NCBI RefSeq assembly: GCF_020181355.1
Contig: NZ_CP084004.1
Coordinates: 1,302,001-1,366,000 of the forward strand
Reading direction: 5' to 3'
DNA length: 64,000 bases
Origin: Collinsella aerofaciens
Lineage (GTDB): Bacteria > Actinomycetota > Coriobacteriia > Coriobacteriales > Coriobacteriaceae
Below, one piece after another: positions 49,509 to 56,582 of this stretch (its first letter is position 1; each line of letters starts with the position of its first letter). Below the pieces are notes generated by a model. That model worked only from the letters and a program-made list of their open reading frames with translations, was not told the origin of the DNA and searched no databases. The translations under genes and the position numbers were made by a program.

Positions 49509-49588
49509 TGTTGATTGATTAACGATTGGCAGGCCGTCTTTGACCGTCGCTGAGTACAATCGGTCGAGCAAATGTTGACCAATCAACA
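49509..49588. promoter_or_regulatory. Paired TGTTGA operators upstream of the dehydrogenase pair
   Basis: TGTTGATTGATTAACG (49509-49524) and TGTTGACCAATCAACA (49573-49588) share TGTTGA-N4-T(C/T)AAC(A/G), 64 bp apart. The second is a perfect dyad. A TACAAT box at 49554-49559 lies between them. The pair could bind a repressor at two sites; no regulator gene is adjacent. Remainder of the 256-bp gap has one GC hairpin (CGTCCGG/CCGGACG). Confidence 0.55.
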
Positions 49589-49606
49589 AATGAGGGAGTT
49601 TCCTTT

Positions 49607-50827
49607 ATGCATCTAGCCCGTCGTGCCTGGTGCCGAACATATCAGACGGTTTTTCGCATTGCATTGCCGATCCTGCCCTATACCGAGCCGCACATTTTAG
49701 AGCATGCCGAGGATGTGCCCACAGTGCTTCAAAAGCGCTCGATCCAGAAGGTCCTTATCGTGACGGATCCCGGCATTGCCCGTCTGGGGCTCACGGCATC
49801 ACTCGAGCGTGCGGTTACGGCTCAGGGGATTGGTGTTACGGTCTATGCCGAAACGCGTGCGAACCCTACGGTCTCAAACGTGGAGGAAGCGGCGTCCCTG
49901 TATCGAGAGAACGACTGCCAGGCCATTATCGGCTTTGGCGGAGGATCGGCCATGGACTGTGCCAAGGGCGTGGGGGCACGTATCGCGCAGCCAAACAAGC
50001 CCATCAACAAGATGCGTGGCCTGTTGCGCGTCCACCGTCTCCTGCCGCTGCTTATTGCGGTTCCCACTACCGCCGGTACGGGAAGCGAAGTCACGCTCGC
50101 GGCGGTTATCACCGATGACGAGACGCACTATAAATACCCCATTAACGACTTTGTGCTTATCCCGCGCCTTGCGGTGCGCGACCCCGAGTTTACGCGCGGC
50201 CTGCCCGCCTCCATTACGGGGCAGACGGGGATGGACGCCCTGACGCATGCCGTCGAGGCCTTTATCGGGCGAAGCACCACGCCCTATACGCGCAAGATGG
50301 CGCGACAGGCGGTTCAGCTCATCCACGACAATTTGCTCGAGGCCTATGAGCATGGCGACAACATGCACGCACGTCGCAATATGCTTGCGGCGGCGTATAA
50401 GGCGGGTGTTGCCTTTACGCGCTCCTATGTTGGATACGTTCATGCCATCGCACACAGCTTGGGCGGGCGTTACGGGATTCCGCACGGCTTGGCTAACGCC
50501 ATTATCCTGCCGCATATGCTTCGCGCCTATGGCGAAGCTGCTGCTCCCAAGCTCGCCGATCTCGCCCGCATGGCCGGCATCGCGCCGGTTAACGCGCAGG
50601 ACAGCCTGGCGGCCGAGGCCTTTATCGATTGGGTCGATCGAATGAACGCCGCCTTGGACATTCCCAAGTATGTGACGGGTATTCGCCGCTCCGATATTCC
50701 GCAAATGGCGGCACATGCCGATGCCGAGGCCAATCCGCTGTACCCCGTTCCGCTTTTGATGGACCGCCTGGAGCTCGAGCATATGTACGAAGTTGTTGCA
50801 GGTGGTATGTTTGAGGACGAGAACTAG
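49607..50827 (+). CDS. Iron-containing alcohol dehydrogenase
   Basis: A 406-residue group III dehydrogenase. NAD-binding region GFGGGSAMDCAKGVG is near residue 108, VPTTAGTGSEVT near 153, and metal ligands are the Asp in GQTGMDALTHAVEAF and three His in YVHAIAHSLGGRYGIPHGLAN. Unlike the butanol dehydrogenases it starts with about 30 extra residues. ATG follows GAGGGAG. The aldehyde dehydrogenase gene begins 8 bp after its stop. Together they could interconvert an alcohol, aldehyde and acid; the substrate is unknown. Confidence 0.9.
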   Translation: MHLARRAWCRTYQTVFRIALPILPYTEPHILEHAEDVPTVLQKRSIQKVLIVTDPGIARLGLTASLERAVTAQGIGVTVYAETRANPTVSNVEEAASLYRENDCQAIIGFGGGSAMDCAKGVGARIAQPNKPINKMRGLLRVHRLLPLLIAVPTTAGTGSEVTLAAVITDDETHYKYPINDFVLIPRLAVRDPEFTRGLPASITGQTGMDALTHAVEAFIGRSTTPYTRKMARQAVQLIHDNLLEAYEHGDNMHARRNMLAAAYKAGVAFTRSYVGYVHAIAHSLGGRYGIPHGLANAIILPHMLRAYGEAAAPKLADLARMAGIAPVNAQDSLAAEAFIDWVDRMNAALDIPKYVTGIRRSDIPQMAAHADAEANPLYPVPLLMDRLELEHMYEVVAGGMFEDEN

Positions 50828-50835
50828 GAGGGTCC

Positions 50836-52215
50836 ATGAACACCGAGGAAATTGCGCGCATCGTCGGCGATCAGCGCACCTACTTTAAGACGCACGCTAC
50901 GTTTGATGTCGATGCTCGCCGCCGCGCACTGGTGCGCCTGCGCGATGCGGTGCGGGCCCACGAGGCCGATATTGCCCATGCGCTCAAGACCGATTTGGGA
51001 AAGTCGCATGACGAGGCCTATATGTGCGAGATCGGCACGTCGCTTTCCGAGATTCGTCATCACATCGCTCATGTGGCTCGATGGAGTCGTCCGCGCCTGC
51101 GTCCGTGTGACCTCGCTAACGCCGTGAGCGTGTGCAAAACGCAAGCCGTGCCCTATGGCGTCACGCTTATCATGGCGCCCTGGAACTATCCGTTTTTGCT
51201 GACGCTCGAGCCACTCGCCGGGGCTCTTGCCGCGGGCAATACCGTGGTCATCAAGCCGAGTGCCTATGCTCCGGCATCGAGTGCGGTGCTCAAGCAAATC
51301 TGTGAAGAGGCATTTGATCCGCGCCTGGTGACGGTTGTCGAGGGCGGGCGCGCCGAAAACCAAGCGCTGCTCGATGAGTGCTGGGACAAGATCTTCTTTA
51401 CCGGTAGTGTTCCGGTTGGCAAGCTCGTCATGGAGCGCGCGAGTAAAAACCTTACGCCCGTGACGCTTGAGCTGGGCGGAAAGAGCCCCTGTGTCGTGGA
51501 TGCGACGGCAAACCTGAAGGTCGCGGCGCGGCGTATCGCATTTGGTAAATGGCTCAACGTGGGCCAGACCTGCGTGGCGCCCGACTACCTGCTGGTCGAC
51601 GTGCGCGTGCACGATGAGCTGTTGGGTCTCATCAAGGAGGAGGTCCGTCGCATGTTTGGCGAGCACCCGCTCGACAACGAGGACTACGGTCATATTGTCA
51701 ACGCCAAGCATTTTGCGCGCGTGCGCGGGCTGATCGACCCCGATAAGGTTGTGCTGGGAGGAGCGGCGCGCGAGTCGTCGCTCAAAATTGAGCCGACGAT
51801 CCTAGACGGCGTGGCGCCTGAGGACGCCGTGATGCAGGAGGAGATTTTCGGCCCCATCTTGCCGGTGCTGACGTTTGAGAGCCTAGACGAGGCCGAAGCG
51901 TTTATTACGGATCGTCCGACGCCGCTGGCCCTGTATATCTTTAGTCAGGATCGCGCGGTTCAGCAGCGCTTTGTGCGCTACGTGCCCTTTGGCGGCGGCT
52001 GCGTCAACGACACGATCATGCATCTGGCTACGAGCCATATGGGCTTTGGCGGCATGGGCGCGAGCGGCATGGGGCAGTACCATGGCCGCGAGAGCTTCGA
52101 TACGTTTAGCCATAAGAAGAGCATCGTGAACAAGGCAACGTGGCTGGACGTGCCGTTTCGGTATGCGCCCTACGCAAGCTGGAAGCACAAATTTGTGCGC
52201 ATGTTTGTGCATTAG
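50836..52215 (+). CDS. Class 3-type aldehyde dehydrogenase
   Basis: A 459-residue NAD(P)-dependent aldehyde dehydrogenase. The Rossmann FTGSVPVGKLVM, catalytic Glu in TLELGGKSP near residue 212 and catalytic Cys in NVGQTCVAPDYLL near 246 are present. The short N-terminus and C-terminal FSHKKSIVNK segment are those of the class 3 (ALDH3-like) subfamily, which oxidises medium-chain and aromatic aldehydes. ATG follows AGGAGGG, overlapping the intergenic 8 bp. Second gene of the dehydrogenase operon. A hairpin follows at 52220. Confidence 0.93.
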   Translation: MNTEEIARIVGDQRTYFKTHATFDVDARRRALVRLRDAVRAHEADIAHALKTDLGKSHDEAYMCEIGTSLSEIRHHIAHVARWSRPRLRPCDLANAVSVCKTQAVPYGVTLIMAPWNYPFLLTLEPLAGALAAGNTVVIKPSAYAPASSAVLKQICEEAFDPRLVTVVEGGRAENQALLDECWDKIFFTGSVPVGKLVMERASKNLTPVTLELGGKSPCVVDATANLKVAARRIAFGKWLNVGQTCVAPDYLLVDVRVHDELLGLIKEEVRRMFGEHPLDNEDYGHIVNAKHFARVRGLIDPDKVVLGGAARESSLKIEPTILDGVAPEDAVMQEEIFGPILPVLTFESLDEAEAFITDRPTPLALYIFSQDRAVQQRFVRYVPFGGGCVNDTIMHLATSHMGFGGMGASGMGQYHGRESFDTFSHKKSIVNKATWLDVPFRYAPYASWKHKFVRMFVH

Positions 52216-52219
52216 GAAA

Positions 52220-52257
52220 TGGCAGGTAATACGAACAAGTGTTCCTATTACCTGTCA
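52220..52257 (+). terminator. Hairpin after the aldehyde dehydrogenase gene
   Basis: TGGCAGGTAAT and ATTACCTGTCA pair (one G-U), enclosing GAACA/TGTTC. T-tract is weak (CATTAACG). Confidence 0.6.
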
Positions 52258-52318
52258 TTAACGTTAGACTACTGCTATGGGGTACGGATGGGCCAACTCC
52301 CTTTAGAAGGGAATTGGT

Positions 52319-52402
52319 ATGAACGTAAGCGATGTTATTTCGTTACTGGCGTTGTTAATCGCGGCTATCGAACTCGGCCTGTTTATCGGCCGAATGAAAT
52401 AG
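52319..52402 (+). CDS. 27-aa Hol-Tox-like hydrophobic peptide (candidate type I toxin)
   Basis: Too short for normal gene calling. The peptide MNVSDVISLLALLIAAIELG with a C-terminal LFIGRMK has one membrane helix and a basic end, like the putative holin-like toxins of type I toxin-antitoxin loci. AGAAGGG is nine bases before ATG. After the stop, GCCG(N18)CGGC can form a hairpin, as often seen at such toxin 3' ends, and the following 90 bp hold no other gene. An antisense RNA could not be proved by eye. The region to 52637 has no further feature. Confidence 0.5.
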   Translation: MNVSDVISLLALLIAAIELGLFIGRMK

Positions 52403-52637
52403 CCGCCCCCGCGTAAGCGAAGACGGCCACTTCTCACGATGAAAACGTGTATCGGAGTTGGCAAGACCCGCTGCCACGGGTGCCATCCGTACCCCTATCT
52501 TATCTGCAAGCGCTCTGTCTCGCAAGCGTTGCGGCAACTGGGTGAAAGGCGCGAGCGGGTGAATTCGTGTCCGCACGGGCCCGTAAACTTCTCAGTGAGG
52601 TTAAGCGTTGGTTTATCCGGCCGTTAGAGGAGTTGCC

Positions 52638-52964
52638 ATGTACGAGCCTTCACGTGTTCTTCTGTCATTTCATATCGCAGGATTTCAATATGCCGACGGC
52701 GCTTTGGTCCTAGGCGATCTTAAAGTGGGCGATAAACTGACGCTGTGCGCCGAGCGCGATAATCCCCATGATCCCGAGGCGGTTGCGATTTACTGTGGCA
52801 ACACCAAGCTTGGCTATGTTCCGGGAAACGAGGTCGGCCCGCTGTCCTTGATGATGTATTACGGCCATGAGGACGTATTTGAGGCCCGCGTGCAACAGGT
52901 TGCTCCCGAGCGCAGCCCGTGGCATCAGGTGCGTGTTGGACTCTACGTGGTGGATGCACGCTAA
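52638..52964 (+). CDS. HIRAN domain protein
   Basis: A 108-residue protein consisting only of a HIRAN domain: ILLSFHIAGFQY-like opening (LLSFHIAGFQYADG), LKVGDKLTLCAERDNPHDPE and AVAIYCGNTKLGYVPGNE in order. HIRAN modules recognise DNA 3' ends in helicases such as HLTF; here the domain stands alone. ATG 52638 follows GGAGTTG; the extension upstream is not supported. Next gene starts 18 bp later and may be co-transcribed. Function is unknown. Confidence 0.8.
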   Translation: MYEPSRVLLSFHIAGFQYADGALVLGDLKVGDKLTLCAERDNPHDPEAVAIYCGNTKLGYVPGNEVGPLSLMMYYGHEDVFEARVQQVAPERSPWHQVRVGLYVVDAR

Positions 52965-52982
52965 TCGGTAAGGGAGACTGCC

Positions 52983-53162
52983 ATGTTTGATGACGACGAC
53001 CAGTTCGATCTGACAGACGATCCGTTTGAGTGGGATATGCTACTCGATGACGATGAGTTGGAGCGGGATTGTAAGAAGCGGCAGGATAAGAATACCCAGG
53101 GTGACGCTTCGAAAAAGCAAGACAAGCGCCGCCGCGGACTGTTCGGCGGGTTCTTTGGATAA
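52983..53162 (+). CDS. Small protein with acidic head and basic tail, 59 aa
   Basis: The strong site AAGGGAG lies ahead of ATG 52983. The 59-residue product starts MFDDDDQFDLTDDPFEWDML (highly acidic), then turns to a Lys/Arg-rich segment KKQDKRRRGLFGGFFG. No family is recognised. Charge segregation suggests nucleic acid mimicry or a partner-binding tail. It follows the HIRAN gene by 18 bp and precedes a phosphoesterase, so the three may form a unit. Coding use matches neighbours. Confidence 0.65.
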   Translation: MFDDDDQFDLTDDPFEWDMLLDDDELERDCKKRQDKNTQGDASKKQDKRRRGLFGGFFG

Positions 53163-53228
53163 CCGCCGCATCGCTGCGTCTGTATACTTAGCACGAGTTG
53201 AACACGTTGCGAAATGAGGACAGAGACG

Positions 53229-53774
53229 ATGATGTGGTTTACCGCCGATCTGCACCTGGGCGATACGAATATCTTGCACGACATGGACCGGCCGTTTGGC
53301 TCGGTCGAGGAGATGAATCGCAAGGTCATCGATGCCATCAATGAGTGCGTGGCTGTGGATGACCGTCTCTACATTCTGGGTGACTTTACCTATCGTTTGC
53401 CCCTGGCGGAGGCGGTGCGCCTGCGCGAGCGTATTGCCTGCCAAAACGTGACGCTCATCCGTGGTAACCATGACGGCGATTGGGAAGATCCCGACGTGCC
53501 GCAAATTTGGGAAGACGTGCGTGATTATCTGGAGATTGCCCCCGGCTATGCCAAGGGCCATCGTCTGGTTATGAGCCACTACCCCATGCTTAGCTGGAAT
53601 GGCAAGGCGCGTGGCGCCATCATGCTGCACGGGCATATCCACAGCAGGGGAGACCGCACCAACGCGCGCAACCGCGATCGCGAGCGCCCCATTTACCGCT
53701 ACGATGTGGGCCTCGACGCCAACGAGTACAAGCCCGTAAGCCGCGACCAGATTCTTAGCTTCTTTGGGCTATAG
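53229..53774 (+). CDS. Calcineurin-like metallophosphoesterase
   Basis: A 181-residue phosphoesterase with the metal motifs ADLHLGD (near residue 6), GDFTYR, GNHD and LHGHIHS (around residues 56, 80 and 135), which hold two metal ions. This short form belongs to the YfcE/MJ0936-like or phage-type group acting on phosphodiesters. ATG 53229 is four bases from a start at 53232 and 15 from ATG 53214; GAGGAC is the likely SD. Substrate unknown. A repeat follows the stop. Confidence 0.85.
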   Translation: MMWFTADLHLGDTNILHDMDRPFGSVEEMNRKVIDAINECVAVDDRLYILGDFTYRLPLAEAVRLRERIACQNVTLIRGNHDGDWEDPDVPQIWEDVRDYLEIAPGYAKGHRLVMSHYPMLSWNGKARGAIMLHGHIHSRGDRTNARNRDRERPIYRYDVGLDANEYKPVSRDQILSFFGL

Positions 53775-53782
53775 GGTGCCAG

Positions 53783-53820
53783 AACCACCACAAAGGGGAC
53801 AGTGAACTTTTGTGGTGGTT
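53783..53820. repeat. Palindromic repeat, GGGAC-core family, ACCACCAC arms
   Basis: AACCACCACAAA (53783-53794) and TTTGTGGTGGTT (53809-53820) are perfect 12-bp arms around GGGGACAGTGAACT. A diverged relative is at 54617, and related arms occur at 18807. Confidence 0.85.
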
Positions 53821-53841
53821 TTCACATAGATTGGAGTCGTT

Positions 53842-54606
53842 ATGAAGCAATTGCTTATTCGTGCCGATGATATCGGGTATTCGTATGCCGTTGACTTAGG
53901 GATTGCTCGCAGCGTCAACGAGGGCTTGGTGCGCTCGGCGGGCCTTATGCCAAATATGCCCGAGGCCGAGCGTGGGTGGTCGCTCGTGGCGGATGCCGAT
54001 ATTGCAGTGGGCCAGCATACCAACGTGTGCCTGGGCAAGCCGTGCGCCGATCCGGCGCTCATCCCGAGCATGCTCAACGAGAGCGGCGAGTTCCATAGCA
54101 GCCGTACCTTCCGTGAGCATTTTAAGCGCGGTGAGGAGCTGATAGACTTCGACGAGGCCTGCATCGAGATCCGCGCACAGCACGACCGTTTTGTCGAGAT
54201 TGTGGGCCGCGAGCCCGATTACTTTGAGGCCCATGCCGTCATGAGCGAAAACCTTAACCGAGCGATCTCGGCGGTTGCCCAGGAGCTGGGCCTTAAGGAG
54301 CAAAAGGCAAGCTTCGACCCCACGGCGGTGGTGCATTGCGGAGATACCGACCTGCGCATGGTGATGCATTCGATGGAGCCGGGCTACGAACCCAAGGACT
54401 CGATTATGCAGACGGTTCGCGAGATATCCGACGGCGAGACGGTCGTTTTTGTGTGTCACCCGGGCTATCTTGATCGCTTTATCCTCGAGAACAGCTCGCT
54501 TACGACTGATCGTACCAAGGAAGTCGATGCGCTGATCGATCCTGAGCTGCGCGCTTGGCTCGAGTCTCAACCCGATCTTCGCCTGATCGACTATCGCGAC
54601 CTGTAA
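53842..54606 (+). CDS. ChbG/YdjC family carbohydrate deacetylase
   Basis: A 254-residue deacetylase of the YdjC/ChbG family that removes acetyl groups from chitobiose-type sugars. Metal and catalytic residues lie in RADDIGYS (residues 7-14), GQHTNVCLGKP near residue 57, EAHAVMSE near 130 and CHPGYLD near 211. Length matches the family. ATG follows TTGGAGT. No chitobiose PTS or phosphorylase gene is adjacent, so the substrate is open. Confidence 0.88.
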   Translation: MKQLLIRADDIGYSYAVDLGIARSVNEGLVRSAGLMPNMPEAERGWSLVADADIAVGQHTNVCLGKPCADPALIPSMLNESGEFHSSRTFREHFKRGEELIDFDEACIEIRAQHDRFVEIVGREPDYFEAHAVMSENLNRAISAVAQELGLKEQKASFDPTAVVHCGDTDLRMVMHSMEPGYEPKDSIMQTVREISDGETVVFVCHPGYLDRFILENSSLTTDRTKEVDALIDPELRAWLESQPDLRLIDYRDL

Positions 54607-54616
54607 GAGCTCAAGC

Positions 54617-54687
54617 CAACACAAGGGGAACAGGCACCTTTGCGGTGGTTCTGGCGCCGTTGCCATTATGGTGGCGGCGCCTTTTTT
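54617..54687 (+). terminator. Decayed repeat plus terminator after chbG-like gene
   Basis: CAACACAAGGGGAACAGGCA followed by CCTTTGCGGTGGTT is a diverged GGGAC-family palindrome. Next to it GGCGCCG (54653-54659) and CGGCGCC (54675-54681) with TTTTTT form a strong terminator. Confidence 0.8.
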
Positions 54688-54745
54688 GTCCGTGCGGCGC
54701 GGTAGAGTGTAGGCGGTTGAAATTTGCGTCCATCGAGGAGCTGTT

Positions 54746-56503
54746 ATGAACGAGATCAAGTGCCCGCATTGCGGCGAAGTTTTTAAGGTCGATGCGTCCG
54801 GCTATGCGGACATCGTCAAACAGGTGCGCGATGCTGAGTTCTCGCGCGACCTGGACGAGCGTGTGAAGGCGGTCCAGCGCGAGGGCGAGCAGGCGCTGGA
54901 GCTTGAGCGCTCGCGTTCGACGGCTGCCCTGCAGGAGGCGGAGTCTCAGCGCGATGCACAACTCGTTGAGCAGAAGAATGCTGCGGCTCGGGAGTTGGCA
55001 CAAGAGGTCGCCAAGCGCGATGCCGAGCTTGTCGAGCTGCGCGCCAAGCTCGAGGGCGCTGCCGCAGAGCGCGAGAGCGCAAGCCAGCGTGCGGCGGTTG
55101 AGGCCCGTGCCGATGCTCAGAAGGAGAATGCTGAGCTTCAGCGCGAGATCGACAATTTGCGTGCGCAGCTGGGGCGCAAAGATGACGAAGCCAAGCTTGC
55201 CGAGTCGGCGGCGCGCAACGCTGCTCAAAACGATTTAGCTGCACGTGATGCCCAGATTGCCGAGCTGCAGGCCAGGCTTGCCGCAGCGGACAAGGCTCAG
55301 GAGATGGCGCTTGCCGCTGCCGCGGCAGAGTCGCAGCGTGATCTCGATGCCGCTCGCAGCGAGGCCGAACGTGCACTTGCTGACTACCGCGCGACGGTAC
55401 AGGAGAAGTTTTCCGCCGCAAAGGTACAATCTGAGCAAGAGGCTGAGGGTCTGCGTGCCCAGCTGCGCGAGCAGGAGCTGATGGCAAAAATGAACCTGTC
55501 GGAGGCAGTCGCCGCGGCGGAGCGAGAGCGCGACGAGGCACGTGCGAAACTGACGAGTGAGCTGGCAGTGCGCGATTCGCGCGAGGAACAGGCAAAGGCG
55601 GCACATGAGCTCGAGCTTGCTCAAGCCAAGCGTGCGAGCGATGAGCTGATCCGCTACAAGGATGAAGAGATTGAGCGCCTTAAGGACATGAAGGTCCGCC
55701 TGTCCACCAAGATGGTGGGCGAGTCGCTCGAGCAGCACTGCGAGACCGAGTTTAACCGTCTGCGCATGACGGCGTTTCCTAACGCGTACTTCGAGAAAGA
55801 TAACGATGCGTCCGAGGGTACCAAGGGCGACTTTATCTTCCGCGAGTGCGACGCGAGCGGCAACGAGATCATCTCGATCATGTTCGAGATGAAAAACGAG
55901 AACGACGAGACCGCGACCAAGCACAAGAACGAGGACTTCTTTAAGAAGCTCGACCACGATCGCCGACAGAAGGGCTGTGAGTATGCAGTGCTCTGCACCC
56001 TGCTGGAGCCCGAGAGCGAGCTCTATAACGCGGGTATTGTCGACGTGAGTTACCGCTATGAGAAGATGTACGTGATCCGCCCGCAATTCTTCATTCCCAT
56101 GATCACGCTGCTGCGCAACGCCGCCATGGGTTCGCTGCGCTATAAGCAGGAGCTGGCGGAGTACAAACAGCAGAATATCGATGTTACGAACTTCGAAGCC
56201 AAGATGGAGAAGTTCAAGGACGGCTTCTCGCGCAACTACAACCTGGCGAGTAAGCAGTTCGAGTCGGCGATTAAGGAGATCGATGCCGCCATTAAGCAGC
56301 TCGAGAAGACCAAGGACGACCTGCGTCGCAGTACCGAGAATCTGCGTCTGGCCCACAACAAAGCCGATGAACTCACCATTCGAAAGCTCACGTGGGGCAA
56401 CAAGACCATGAAGGCTGCCTTTGACGAGGCACGTGAGGCTGCGCCGGAGACAGGTGATGAACCAGCCGAGGCGGATTCGTATGAGGTCGAGGATGCCGAG
56501 TAA
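54746..56503 (+). CDS. DUF2130 protein with long coiled coil
   Basis: A 585-residue protein. It begins MNEIKCPHCGEVFKVDASGY, a CPHC zinc-type start, then has about 270 residues of Ala/Glu/Arg coiled coil, and a C-terminal DUF2130 domain with EGTKGDFIFRECDASGNEI, MFEMKNENDET and KLDHDRRQKGCEYAVL. The order Asp, then E-M-K, fits a PD-(D/E)xK-like nuclease core. ATG follows GAGGAGC. Ends with a disordered acidic tail. Many genomes have a lone copy; role is not established. Confidence 0.85.
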   Translation: MNEIKCPHCGEVFKVDASGYADIVKQVRDAEFSRDLDERVKAVQREGEQALELERSRSTAALQEAESQRDAQLVEQKNAAARELAQEVAKRDAELVELRAKLEGAAAERESASQRAAVEARADAQKENAELQREIDNLRAQLGRKDDEAKLAESAARNAAQNDLAARDAQIAELQARLAAADKAQEMALAAAAAESQRDLDAARSEAERALADYRATVQEKFSAAKVQSEQEAEGLRAQLREQELMAKMNLSEAVAAAERERDEARAKLTSELAVRDSREEQAKAAHELELAQAKRASDELIRYKDEEIERLKDMKVRLSTKMVGESLEQHCETEFNRLRMTAFPNAYFEKDNDASEGTKGDFIFRECDASGNEIISIMFEMKNENDETATKHKNEDFFKKLDHDRRQKGCEYAVLCTLLEPESELYNAGIVDVSYRYEKMYVIRPQFFIPMITLLRNAAMGSLRYKQELAEYKQQNIDVTNFEAKMEKFKDGFSRNYNLASKQFESAIKEIDAAIKQLEKTKDDLRRSTENLRLAHNKADELTIRKLTWGNKTMKAAFDEAREAAPETGDEPAEADSYEVEDAE

Positions 56504-56520
56504 GGCATAGCGTTTAGTGC

Positions 56521-56566
56521 AAAAGCGGGGCCGCTGGCGATATTGCCAACGGCCCCGCTTCGTTTC
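56521..56566. terminator. Bidirectional terminator
   Basis: AAGCGGGGCCG (56523-56533) and CGGCCCCGCTT (56550-56560) are perfect, with inner GGC/GCC, between convergent DUF2130 and helicase genes. Confidence 0.88.
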
Positions 56567-56582
56567 GTTCCAGTATGTTCGG

